DNA of 64,000 nucleotides, from contig CAWICN010000001.1 in NCBI GenBank assembly GCA_963834725.1, positions 2,914,001-2,978,000 on the forward strand, written 5' to 3'. This DNA comes from PALSA-693 sp963834725 (lineage in GTDB: Bacteria; Actinomycetota; Acidimicrobiia; Acidimicrobiales; Palsa-688). The notes below the pieces were generated by a model that searched no databases, had not been told where the DNA came from, and saw only the letters and a program-made list of their open reading frames with translations. Positions 8,463 through 16,558 of the stretch are shown one piece after another; position 1 is the stretch's first letter; each line of letters begins with the position of its first letter. The position numbers and the translations under genes were made by a program.

Positions 8463-8798
8463 CTATCGCTTGGCCGGCAGCGACCGGGCGTAGCTCACGC
8501 CGAGCTTGACCCACTCGGCCAGCTGAGGCTGTGTGCCAAGGTGCCCCGTCGCCACGCGGAGCCACCCCTGCATAGGCCGGCCGCGCATCACCGCCGGGTA
8601 GGCGTCCGTCGACGCCACCAGCGAGTCGGATTGGGCGGGATCGACCCGAACCAGGATGCCGCCCTCGCCGCTCGCCGCGATGGCCATGTTTCCGCCGACC
8701 ATGAACCCGAGACCGCCGAACATTTTCATCTCAGTCACGTCGGGCTCGGCACCGATGAGCTCACGTAGACGGTCCGCGAGATCCTCGTCATACGCCAC
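8463..8798 (-). CDS. TfoX N-terminal domain family protein
   Basis: A 111-aa protein matching the TfoX_N family: DLADRLRELI at residues 6-15, then EMKMFGGLGFMVGGNMAIA, the strand GGILVRVDP, and VMRGRPMQGWLRV. The family is named after the N-terminal half of the competence regulator TfoX, but stand-alone copies have no established role. It begins 27 bp after the otsA stop on the same strand and probably shares its transcript. Confidence 0.88.
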   Translation of the reverse strand: MAYDEDLADRLRELIGAEPDVTEMKMFGGLGFMVGGNMAIAASGEGGILVRVDPAQSDSLVASTDAYPAVMRGRPMQGWLRVATGHLGTQPQLAEWVKLGVSYARSLPAKR

Positions 8799-8825
8799 TT
8801 CGGCGATCCTACAATCGCCTTTCGG

Positions 8826-10256
8826 CTACGGGGTATTGGTGACCATGTCAAGAGCGGCCAGGAATGTGTTGGCCCAATGGTGGACATCGAACTCCATGAC
8901 CCGGCGCCGCAGGCCGCGCATACGCCGGGCCGCCTCTCTGGACGACACCCGGGTCGCCTCGAGGATCGTCGCCTTGACCCCGTCGAGGTCGTAGGGGTTG
9001 ACGAGAAACGCCTGCCGCAACTCGTTGGCGGCCCCGGTGAACTCCGAGAGCACCACCGCACCCCGCAGGTCGGAATGGCAGGCGATGTACTCCTTCGCCA
9101 CCAGGTTCATGCCGTCGCGGAGCGAGGTCACCAGCACGACGTCGGCGATCAGGTAGAGCGCCGCCATCTCCTCTTTCGGGAACGATTGATGCAGGTAGCG
9201 AATAGCCGTCCTGCCGACAGAGGAGTGGTCACCGTTGATCCGCCCGACGATGCTGTCGACATCATCCCGGAGGCGCTGGTACTCCTCGACCCGCTCCCGG
9301 CTGGGGGTGGCGACCTGGACCAGGACGGCAGACCTGGCGTCGAGCTCACCGGTCTCGAGGAGCTCACCGTAAGCACGCAGACGGTGGACGATACCCTTGG
9401 TGTAGTCGAGCCGGTCCACCCCGAGCAGTACCACATCGGGGTCGTCCAGCTCGGCCCGCAGCTGGCGAGCTCGGGCCTGGACGTCCGCCCGGCGAGCCAG
9501 TTGTTCCCAGCTGGCGGAGTCGATGGAGATTGGAAACGACGCCGCCCGCGGTTGTCGTCCTTCCCCGTCCGCATCGGCGTGTCCCGGGAGTTCGACGACC
9601 GAGCCATGTGTGGTGGCCCCGGTCAACCGGCGGCAAGCCTTGAGGAAGTTGGCGGCATCGTCGCCGCGCTGAAAGCCAATGAGATCGGCGCCGAGCAAAC
9701 CTTCGACGACCTGCCGCCGCCACGGGAGGCGCGAGTAGATCTCGAAGGCGGGAAAGGGAATGTGGTTGAAGAACCCGATCCGCAGGTCTGGTCGCCGCTC
9801 GCGCAGCAGGGCCGGGACCAGCTGGAGCTGATAGTCCTGCACCCATACCACGGCCCCGGCGGTGGCTTCGCCGGCGACGATGTCGGCGAAGCGGCGATTG
9901 ACGTCCCGGTAGGCATCCCACCAGCGCCGTTCGAATTGCGGCTCCGCAGTCAGGTCATGGTAGAGCGGCCATAACGTCGCATTGGAGAAGCCCTCGTAGT
10001 ATTCGCTGACCTCCTGCGAGCTCAGGTCGACCGGCACGAGGCGCATACCCTCCGCTTCGAAGGGTTCGACCTTCTCATCGGGCTCCCCCGTCCAGCCCAC
10101 CCAGGTCCCGTGATTGCGATTCATCACCGGTCCCAACGCCGCCACCAGCCCCCCGGGACTCACCCGCCACGACATCGAGCCGTCCGCGTCGGTCGCCCCC
10201 TCAACTGGAAGGCGATTGGCGACCACCACGAACGCGGCCTGGCCGGTGACCGACAT
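8826..10256 (-). CDS. otsA: Trehalose-6-phosphate synthase (UDP-/GDP-glucose dependent)
   Basis: A 476-aa GT20 enzyme making trehalose 6-phosphate from nucleotide-glucose and glucose 6-phosphate. Visible landmarks are VVVANRLPVE at the N-terminus, the SPGGLVAAL loop, VWVQDYQLQLVPALLRERRP, FFNHIPFPAFEIYSRLPWR, LGVDRLDYTKGI, and the nucleotide-sugar site LRDGMNLVAKEYIA. The frame is open to 10514, but homology begins at ATG 10256. No trehalose-6-phosphate phosphatase gene is adjacent; the HAD protein at 13985 is of another type. Its substrate links it to the glucose-6-phosphate genes 3 kb away. Confidence 0.95.
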   Translation of the reverse strand: MSVTGQAAFVVVANRLPVEGATDADGSMSWRVSPGGLVAALGPVMNRNHGTWVGWTGEPDEKVEPFEAEGMRLVPVDLSSQEVSEYYEGFSNATLWPLYHDLTAEPQFERRWWDAYRDVNRRFADIVAGEATAGAVVWVQDYQLQLVPALLRERRPDLRIGFFNHIPFPAFEIYSRLPWRRQVVEGLLGADLIGFQRGDDAANFLKACRRLTGATTHGSVVELPGHADADGEGRQPRAASFPISIDSASWEQLARRADVQARARQLRAELDDPDVVLLGVDRLDYTKGIVHRLRAYGELLETGELDARSAVLVQVATPSRERVEEYQRLRDDVDSIVGRINGDHSSVGRTAIRYLHQSFPKEEMAALYLIADVVLVTSLRDGMNLVAKEYIACHSDLRGAVVLSEFTGAANELRQAFLVNPYDLDGVKATILEATRVSSREAARRMRGLRRRVMEFDVHHWANTFLAALDMVTNTP

Positions 10257-10335
10257 GGGCTGCACCCTATCGCCACCTCGCGATGGCAAACCGCGGCAGA
10301 CCGGTTGCAGGAGCCCAACCGGGCGGGGGCACCGT

Positions 10336-11805
10336 CTAGCGTGTCGTGACCCACGGCCCGGCCCGTCGGGACCCGATCCAGCTGGCCGCGGCCGCGACCA
10401 GGGCGGCGGCCAGAAGGACGAGAACGGCAAGCCGGTCGCCGGGGACCGGGATGTTGCGGGCCGATCCGAGGTGGAGGGCCAGGGTGACCGCGGCCACGCC
10501 GAGCGCCGTCCCAAGGCCGCGCGTCAGATTGAGCAACCCGCCGCCGGTGGCTGCCGCTTCCGCCGGGACGGCGCCCATGATCATGCTGTTGTTGGAAGGC
10601 GTGAACACCCCCAGGCCGATCCCGACCAGGGCCAGCACAGGGACCAGGGAAGCGGTGGTAAAGCTCACGATCAGGCCGGTGATCAGCGCCACACTGCAGA
10701 TCCCGGCGCCCAGGATGGCCCGCCGGCGCCCATCGAGACCACGGGGGAGAACGGCGACGCCGGCGACGGCGGCGACGGCGAACCCGGCTGGAAGAGCGGT
10801 CAGGGTGAGTCCCGCCGCCAGAATCGAGGCGCCCTGCGCCGCGAACTCGATCGGGATCAGCACCAGGGGGCCGAACAGGATGAAGTACCCGCACATGGCT
10901 CCTACAAGTCCAAAGGAGATGACCGGATCAGCAAAGAGGGTCAGGTTGATCAGGGGATCGGCCAGGCGGCGCTGGCGGGCCACGAAGGCCCAGCCGGCCA
11001 AGGCGGCGAGGAGGAAGGCACCAAGGACGAACACGCCGGAGAGCGACAGTCCCGAGGCAACGGACATCCCCAGCAGCAGGCTGGTAGTGGCCAGCGCCAG
11101 CACTCCCACGCTCGGCCAGTCCAACGTGGTGATCGGGGTTCGCTGTCGAGTCCGGGGCAGAAGGTAATAACCGGCAACCAGGGCGACCACACCGACGGGG
11201 ACGTTGATGAAGTAGACCCAGCGCCAGCCGATGGTGGACACCAGGATTCCTCCCAGGGTGGGACCGAGGGCCAGGCCCAGGGCCTGGGCGGCAGCCTGGA
11301 TGCCGAGCGCGTCGCGACGACGGGTGAGAGGGGCGCTGGTGGTCACCAGGGCCACACTGTTGGCTTGCAGCAATGCCGCCCCCGCAGCCTGCACCACCCG
11401 GCATCCGATGAGCACCAGCAGGCTCGGCGCCAAGCCGCACGCAGCCGAGGCCGCCGTGAAGACCACGAACCCGTAGAGGTAGAGCAGTTTGCGTCCGTGC
11501 GCATCCGAAAGCCGGCCGACCGGCACGAGCAACGCAATCAGGGTGAGCAGGTACGCCAGCGACACCCATTCCACTCCGGCCAGTCGGGCGTGGAATTCAG
11601 CTTCGACGGGATGATAGGTGAGGGTGACCACGCTGGCGTCGAGCTGGCCCATGAAGGCCCCGAAGCACACCGTGCCCACCGCCAGCATCCACGCGCCCGG
11701 CCAGGTGCGAATGCGCTCTGGCCGGGGCCGCTCCCGTGACAACCAGCCAGCCGTCGAGTCCCAGCCCGATTTCGAGTCAGGGAGGTGGAACCTGATTGCC
11801 GGCAC
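10336..11805 (-). CDS. MFS drug:H+ antiporter, DHA2 (EmrB/QacA) type
   Basis: A 489-aa transporter with about 14 hydrophobic segments. Motif A is PVGRLSDAHGRKLLYLYG after the second helix, and motif C is seen as ALGLALGPTLGGILVSTIGWRW near residue 150. The N-terminus FMGQLDASVVTLTYHPVEAEF is typical of DHA2 exporters (usually LDxTIVNVALP). GTG start at 11805. It is transcribed divergently from a MarR-family gene, and a dyad between them (11814-11832) suggests local repression relieved by the exported compound. Confidence 0.9.
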   Translation of the reverse strand: MPAIRFHLPDSKSGWDSTAGWLSRERPRPERIRTWPGAWMLAVGTVCFGAFMGQLDASVVTLTYHPVEAEFHARLAGVEWVSLAYLLTLIALLVPVGRLSDAHGRKLLYLYGFVVFTAASAACGLAPSLLVLIGCRVVQAAGAALLQANSVALVTTSAPLTRRRDALGIQAAAQALGLALGPTLGGILVSTIGWRWVYFINVPVGVVALVAGYYLLPRTRQRTPITTLDWPSVGVLALATTSLLLGMSVASGLSLSGVFVLGAFLLAALAGWAFVARQRRLADPLINLTLFADPVISFGLVGAMCGYFILFGPLVLIPIEFAAQGASILAAGLTLTALPAGFAVAAVAGVAVLPRGLDGRRRAILGAGICSVALITGLIVSFTTASLVPVLALVGIGLGVFTPSNNSMIMGAVPAEAAATGGGLLNLTRGLGTALGVAAVTLALHLGSARNIPVPGDRLAVLVLLAAALVAAAASWIGSRRAGPWVTTR

Positions 11806-11813
11806 CGCGACAT

Positions 11814-11832
11814 TATATCGGTAACCGAAATA
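11814..11832. promoter_or_regulatory. Candidate MarR operator
   Basis: TATATCGGT-A-ACCGAAATA, 9-bp arms with a single mismatch around one central base. It sits between the divergent MFS and MarR starts, 9 bp from the MFS GTG, where a repressor would block both promoters. Confidence 0.55.
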
Positions 11833-11875
11833 CTTGGAAACCTATCTAGATGGTGGCGTCGTCTACAGTGCTGCC

Positions 11876-12403
11876 GTGGCGACAGCACGCTCCGGTCAGG
11901 GTCGACACCGGAACCCCGACGGGGGTTCCGCCGCGGCCGGAGCGCAGCAGCTCACCGAGGTGGTCACCCGGTTACGGCGGGCCCTCCGGTCGAGCATCCG
12001 CACAGATATCCCGTGGGAAGCCCTGCCCATGGCCCAGGTCGAATTGCTCCAGATCCTTGCCGAGATCGCACCGGCCCGCATCGGCGATCTCGCCGAGCGG
12101 CTGCACCTGGCCAGCAGCACGGTCAGCGGTCTCATCGCACAGATGATCAGCGGCGGCCTGGTCCGCCGCCAGACCAACCGGGCCGATCGGCGCGCTGCGG
12201 TAGTAACGCTGACTCCGGCCGGCAGGGCCCGCCTGAGCGAATGGGAACACGCCCATGAACGCCGCATCGGCGGAGCCTTTGACCAACTGTCCGCGGCTGA
12301 CCGGGATGCCATCAACCTCGCCCTGCCTGCGCTGCAGCACCTCATCGCGCTTCTCAACGAGCCGAACCACGGATTGCCGAACCCCCCGATTGGAGGAGCA
12401 TGA
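11876..12403 (+). CDS. MarR-family transcriptional regulator
   Basis: A 175-aa winged-helix repressor. The DNA-binding core reads ARIGDLAERLHLASSTVSGLI, the wing is VRRQTNRADRRAAVVTLTPAG, and helical dimerisation segments flank it. Starts are possible at TTG 11834 or GTG 11876. GTG is preferred because the TTG almost touches the putative operator and the extra residues are unlike the family. Likely regulates the divergent MFS exporter and itself. Its TGA overlaps the ATG of a truncated flavoprotein gene (ATGA), indicating that a regulator-flavoprotein operon once existed. Confidence 0.85.
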   Translation: MATARSGQGRHRNPDGGSAAAGAQQLTEVVTRLRRALRSSIRTDIPWEALPMAQVELLQILAEIAPARIGDLAERLHLASSTVSGLIAQMISGGLVRRQTNRADRRAAVVTLTPAGRARLSEWEHAHERRIGGAFDQLSAADRDAINLALPALQHLIALLNEPNHGLPNPPIGGA

Positions 12404-12573
12404 CCGACCGTGAGCATGACGTCGTGATCGTCGGCGGCGGAGCAGCCGGGGTGAGCGCGGCGCGGGAGTGCGCCGACATCAAGCTCGACGTCGTTTTGCT
12501 GGAGGCCGGTTCCCCCCTGGGCGCCCAGCTCCGATACCGCGGCGATCCTACGGCCTGGCCGCCTCGACCTTAA
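12400..12573 (+). pseudogene. FAD-dependent oxidoreductase, N-terminal stump
   Basis: An ATG overlapping the MarR stop opens a 57-codon frame. It begins MTDREHDVVIVGGGAAGVSA and continues with a Rossmann helix and VVLLEAGSPLGAQLRY, the classic GxGxxG dinucleotide fold and acidic strand end of thioredoxin-reductase-like flavoproteins (normally about 300 aa). It runs to a TAA at 12571-12573, overlapping the last codons of zwf on the other strand. The rest of the gene is absent, so a deletion has joined its start to the 3' end of the pentose-phosphate operon. Confidence 0.75.
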
Positions 12574-13985
12574 CCCTTTACCGGGACGGAGCGGGTCGCC
12601 GTCCACGGCTGCCGCCATTGGTAATGGCCGGCCACCAGCTCGTCGGTACCGGTCGGCCCCCACGAACCCGGCTCATACACTTCGACAGGAGGGGGTGAGT
12701 CGAGGAGGGGCTGGACGATACGCCAGGTCTCTTCCACGCCGTCCTCGCGGGTGAAGAGACTCGAGTCGCCGCGCATGGCGTCGCCGAGCAGGCGTTCGTA
12801 GGGCTCCGGGGCGGTCCCGAGCTCTTCGGAGAAGATGAGCGAGAGGTCGACCGTCCTGGTGGTCTGCTCACCGGGCTTCTTCGCCTGCACGATCAGGCTG
12901 GAACCCGGATCGGGGTCGATGCGAAGCACGAACTCGTTGGTGTGGGGCCGGAACTGGGGGGCAAAGGTGAGACGGGGCGGCGCCTTGAAGATGGCCCGGA
13001 TCTCGGTGGCGCGCGCTCCCAGCAGCTTGCCGGCCCGGAGGTAGATCGGGACACCTGACCAGCGCCAGTTGTCGATCTCGAGACGTAGCGCCGCGAACGT
13101 TTCGGTTTGCGATCCGGCCCTGACCCCCGGTACCGACAGATAGCCCTGGTACTGGCCGCGCACATAATGCTTCGGGTCGGCGTCCGGGATAGCCCGGAAC
13201 ACCTCGACCTTTTTGTCCCGTAGCCCGTCGGCGTCACCGACACTCGGTGGCTCGGAGGCGAACAGGCCGAGCAACTGCAGTAGATGGTTCTGCACGACGT
13301 CGCGCAGCGCGCCCACCGGGTCGTAGAAGCTGCCCCGGTCCTCTACGCCGAAGTCCTCGGCCATGGTGATCTGCACGCAGGCGATGTGATCCCGGTTCCA
13401 GAGCGGCTCGATGACGGCGTTGGCGAAGCGGAGGAACAGGATGTCCATGGCCGGTTCCTTGCCCAAGAAGTGATCGATACGCAGTATTTGCCACTCCTCC
13501 AGCACCTTCCGGAGCTCGGTGTTGAGGGCCCGGGCCGAGGCCAGGTCGTGGCCAAATGGCTTTTCCACTACCACCCGGGCCCCCCCGGTGAGACCGGCGC
13601 CCGCCAGACTCTCGACCACGTGGGCGAAGAGCGAGGGCGGAATCTCCAGGTAGAAGACTGGAGTATGCCGGCCCTCCATCTCCTCGGCCAGCCGCTCGTA
13701 GGTGGCCGGGTCCGCGTAATCCCCGGACACCAGGGACACTCGCTCGCAAAGCCGTCGAAAGACCGGCTCCTCGACGGTCTCTCCGCTCGCCGTGATGGCC
13801 TCGCGAGCGTGGTCGCGTAAGGCGTCGGCCGACCAGCGGTCACGGGCGACGCCGATGATCGGGCAGTCGAGCGCTCGCCGGCGCTCCAGGCGGTAGAGCG
13901 CCCGGAAGGTCATTTTCTTGGCCAGGTCGCCAGTGATCCCGAAGATCACCAGAACGTCCGCCTCAGTGGTTGCCGGTCCAGCCAT
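12570..13985 (-). CDS. zwf: Glucose-6-phosphate 1-dehydrogenase
   Basis: A 471-aa enzyme oxidising glucose 6-phosphate to 6-phosphogluconolactone with NADP+ or NAD+. The coenzyme loop FGITGDLAKKMTF is near residue 15, the VVEKPFGHDLASA segment near 145, the substrate site RIDHFLGKEPAMD near 170, and LRAGKLLGARATEI further on. ATG 13985 is chosen over the GTG one codon upstream because it forms a TGATG overlap with the HAD gene. Last gene of the leftward pgi-gnd-pgl-HAD-zwf operon. No opcA-type partner gene is present. Confidence 0.96.
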   Translation of the reverse strand: MAGPATTEADVLVIFGITGDLAKKMTFRALYRLERRRALDCPIIGVARDRWSADALRDHAREAITASGETVEEPVFRRLCERVSLVSGDYADPATYERLAEEMEGRHTPVFYLEIPPSLFAHVVESLAGAGLTGGARVVVEKPFGHDLASARALNTELRKVLEEWQILRIDHFLGKEPAMDILFLRFANAVIEPLWNRDHIACVQITMAEDFGVEDRGSFYDPVGALRDVVQNHLLQLLGLFASEPPSVGDADGLRDKKVEVFRAIPDADPKHYVRGQYQGYLSVPGVRAGSQTETFAALRLEIDNWRWSGVPIYLRAGKLLGARATEIRAIFKAPPRLTFAPQFRPHTNEFVLRIDPDPGSSLIVQAKKPGEQTTRTVDLSLIFSEELGTAPEPYERLLGDAMRGDSSLFTREDGVEETWRIVQPLLDSPPPVEVYEPGSWGPTGTDELVAGHYQWRQPWTATRSVPVKG

Positions 13986-14803
13986 CACGACAGGATGAAA
14001 CGCTCGACCGCGTTCGCGAACCCTTCCTCCTCATTGGAGGTCGTGACCCGCCGGGCGGCTCGTTGCACCTCGGTGCTGGCGTTGCCCATGGCGACACTCA
14101 GCCCGGAGTGGGCAAACATCAACACGTCGTTGGGCATGTCCCCGATGGTCGCAATGGCGTCAGGGCTGATGTCGTAGGTCTTCGAAAGATAGCGGACCAC
14201 GGCCCCCTTGTTGGCATCCGGGTGTGTCACATCGGCGTAGTAGGGCTGGGAGCGCGCCGCCGAGATGTGGTCACCGAACTGGGCCCGGGCAGCGTCGACG
14301 GCCACCTGGACTGCGTCGTAGTCGTCGCTCACGCCCACCACCTTGGCGACGTGGTCGGACACCGAAGCGAAGCTGTCGACGGGTGTCGGATCGAATTTGA
14401 CCGTCCAGGCTTCCCGATCCACATGCGGGCCTTTCGGGTCCAGCACGAACCACTCGGCCCCCCGGTAGACCCACACGTCCATTCCGTGCTGGCCGAGGAC
14501 GTCGATCACGGTGGGGGTCACCTCGTCGGGTATGGTGCGCTGCTCGATCACCGTCATATCGGGTCGGGTAAACACCCCGCCATTGAACCCCGCGATCGGA
14601 GCGGTGAGGTGGAGTGGTTCGATCAGCATCGACATGCCCCTCGGCGGCCGGCCGCTTGTAATGGCGAAAAGGATTCCTGCGTCCTTCAGCGCCTTCACCG
14701 CCGCGATGGCCCGGTCGGTCAGGACCTTCTCCTGGGTGACCAGGGTGCCATCTACGTCAGCAAGCAGCAGCCGAACCCGGTTGTCGCTGGGCTCGAGGGT
14801 CAT
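13985..14803 (-). CDS. HAD-IIB (Cof-type) sugar phosphatase
   Basis: A 272-aa haloacid-dehalogenase phosphatase. Motif I is LLADVDGTLVT (nucleophile Asp), motif II is ITSGRPPRG, and motifs III/IV are NKGAVVRYL and IGDMPNDVLMFAHSGLSVAMGN. The C2b cap lies between motifs II and III. Cof-type enzymes act on small sugar phosphates; its place between pgl and zwf suggests clearing a pentose-phosphate pathway intermediate or by-product, which is inference. Translationally coupled to zwf by overlapping stop and start. Confidence 0.88.
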   Translation of the reverse strand: MTLEPSDNRVRLLLADVDGTLVTQEKVLTDRAIAAVKALKDAGILFAITSGRPPRGMSMLIEPLHLTAPIAGFNGGVFTRPDMTVIEQRTIPDEVTPTVIDVLGQHGMDVWVYRGAEWFVLDPKGPHVDREAWTVKFDPTPVDSFASVSDHVAKVVGVSDDYDAVQVAVDAARAQFGDHISAARSQPYYADVTHPDANKGAVVRYLSKTYDISPDAIATIGDMPNDVLMFAHSGLSVAMGNASTEVQRAARRVTTSNEEEGFANAVERFILS

Positions 14804-14850
14804 CTCGCTACTCCAGCCATCGGCGAACGGATGGGCCGCATGGGGCCTCC

Positions 14851-15507
14851 TCAGACCGCCGCCCGGTCGGCGACCACGAGCGAGGCGTCGGCCTGGACTC
14901 TCCCCGCCGGTATCGTCGTGTCCCCGGCGAGCAGCCTGGCCAGCGCGTCCTTCTTGTCCTCCCCCGCGATCAGCCAGAGGATCTGACGGGCTCGCGCCAG
15001 AGCCGGATACGTCAGAGTCATCCGGACACGATCCTGGTAGGGCTGAGTGAGCGCGACCAGACGGTCGGTGACTTCGAGCACCGGGTCGCCGGGGACAAGG
15101 GACGCCGTGTGCCCGTCAGGTCCCAAACCCAGGTGAATCAGGTCGAAATGATCGGGTAGCAAAGCGGCGTAGGCGGCCGCCGCCGCATCCAGTTCGTCGT
15201 CGTTCACGGGCATGGCCCGTACCTCGGCCGGGGCCGACCCCAGCGCCTCCTGGAGCTGGTGCAGGTTGCGGTCGGGATTCCCCGGTGGTGCTACCCGCTC
15301 GTCCACCTGGTAGATGACGACCTTCTCCCACGGAACCGTCTCGGAAGCCAGGTCGGCAAACATGGCCCAGGGGGTGTGCCCGCCGCTGACCGCGAAGTGG
15401 AAGGTTCCGCCGCGCTCGACGGCCTGGCGGGCAGATTGGGCCACGAACGAAGCCCCGGCCCGAGCTACCCCGTCCGCGTCGCCCAGGGTCTGCAGGTCGT
15501 GGTGCAC
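14851..15507 (-). CDS. pgl: 6-phosphogluconolactonase
   Basis: A 218-aa member of the NagB/RpiA/CoA-transferase-like fold family that hydrolyses 6-phosphogluconolactone. Motifs are FAVSGGHTPWAMFADLA, YQVDERVAPP and the signature LGLGPDGHTASLVPGDP. Slightly shorter than the usual 235-250 aa but with all core motifs. It starts 9 bp after the gnd stop and is followed 47 bp later by the HAD gene. Confidence 0.93.
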   Translation of the reverse strand: MHHDLQTLGDADGVARAGASFVAQSARQAVERGGTFHFAVSGGHTPWAMFADLASETVPWEKVVIYQVDERVAPPGNPDRNLHQLQEALGSAPAEVRAMPVNDDELDAAAAAYAALLPDHFDLIHLGLGPDGHTASLVPGDPVLEVTDRLVALTQPYQDRVRMTLTYPALARARQILWLIAGEDKKDALARLLAGDTTIPAGRVQADASLVVADRAAV

Positions 15508-15516
15508 GGCGCGAAC

Positions 15517-16548
15517 CTATCGGGGCTTCTCGACATGGCCGCCGAATTCGCTCCGCATGGCGGAAAGAATCTTGTCGGTGAACTCGCCGAGGCCGCGCGA
15601 CTCGAAGCGCTGGAACAGTGAGGTGGCGATGACACTGGCGGGGACACCTTCGTCGATCGCGGCCATCACCGTCCACCGGCCTTCTCCCGAGTCCGATACT
15701 CGCCCGCTGAAGTCTTGCAGGTTCGGCGACCGGGCGAAGGCGTCCGCCGTGAGGTCGACGAGCCAGGAGCTGACCACCGAACCCCGCCGCCACAGTTCCG
15801 CCACTTCGCCCACGTCGATGTCGTACTCGTAGGCCCACGGATCACTGAGCGGGGTGGTCTCGGCGTCGACCTCCTGCGTGGTCTTGCCCACGTTGGCATG
15901 CTTGATCACGCTCAGGCCCTCGGCGATGGCTGCCATCATTCCGTACTCGATGCCGTTGTGGACCATCTTCACGAAATGGCCGGCGCCGTTTGGACCGCAG
16001 TGGAGGTAGCCGTCCTGGGCGGTACCGCCGCTTCGCGTTCGGCCCGGGGTGGGTTCAGCTGTGCCGACTCCCGGGGCGATGCTCTTGAAGAGGGGATCGA
16101 GCCGCTCGACGGGGGCGGTCTCGCCGCCGATCATCAAGCAATAGCCGCGGTCGAGACCCCAGACACCGCCGCTGGTCCCGCAATCGATGTAGTGGATCTG
16201 TCTGGCCTGGAGCTGTTTGGCCCGGGTGATGTCGTCCCGGTAGTAGGAGTTGCCCCCGTCGATGATGGCGTCATCAGGATCGAGATGTGGAACCAGCTGA
16301 TCGAGCGTCGAGTCGACGATGGCGGCCGGTAGCATGAGCCAGGCGGCCCGGGGCTTCTCCAGTCTCGACGCGAAATCCGCCAGCGAGCTGGAGCCGGTCG
16401 CCCCTTCGCCTTCCAGCTGCTTCACCACATCGGCGTTGACGTCGTAAACGACGCAGCGGTGACCGTCGCGCATCAGTCGGCGAACCAGATTGGCCCCCAT
16501 GCGACCGAGTCCGACCATGCCCAGCTGCATGGGCTTGTCCGTTGCCAT
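15517..16548 (-). CDS. gnd: 6-phosphogluconate dehydrogenase, short (GndA) type
   Basis: A 343-aa decarboxylating dehydrogenase giving ribulose 5-phosphate. The coenzyme loop is GMVGLGRMGANLVRRL, substrate motifs are IIDGGNSYYRDD and DCGTSGGVWGLDRGYCLMIGG, and the catalytic Lys is in GAGHFVKMVHNGIEYGMM. It is the short form, lacking the long C-terminal duplication of the ~470-aa E. coli type; this form is often NAD+-dependent. An internal TPGRTRSGGTAQDG segment is an insertion carrying Gly/Arg/Thr. Ten bp downstream of pgi. Confidence 0.94.
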   Translation of the reverse strand: MATDKPMQLGMVGLGRMGANLVRRLMRDGHRCVVYDVNADVVKQLEGEGATGSSSLADFASRLEKPRAAWLMLPAAIVDSTLDQLVPHLDPDDAIIDGGNSYYRDDITRAKQLQARQIHYIDCGTSGGVWGLDRGYCLMIGGETAPVERLDPLFKSIAPGVGTAEPTPGRTRSGGTAQDGYLHCGPNGAGHFVKMVHNGIEYGMMAAIAEGLSVIKHANVGKTTQEVDAETTPLSDPWAYEYDIDVGEVAELWRRGSVVSSWLVDLTADAFARSPNLQDFSGRVSDSGEGRWTVMAAIDEGVPASVIATSLFQRFESRGLGEFTDKILSAMRSEFGGHVEKPR

Positions 16549-16558
16549 GGTCTGTCTC

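Noticed and set aside
10114..11739. 541-codon rightward open frame opposite the MFS gene
   Set aside because: Antisense shadow created by GC-rich third positions; composition dominated by Gly, Asp, Gln, Arg and no domain.
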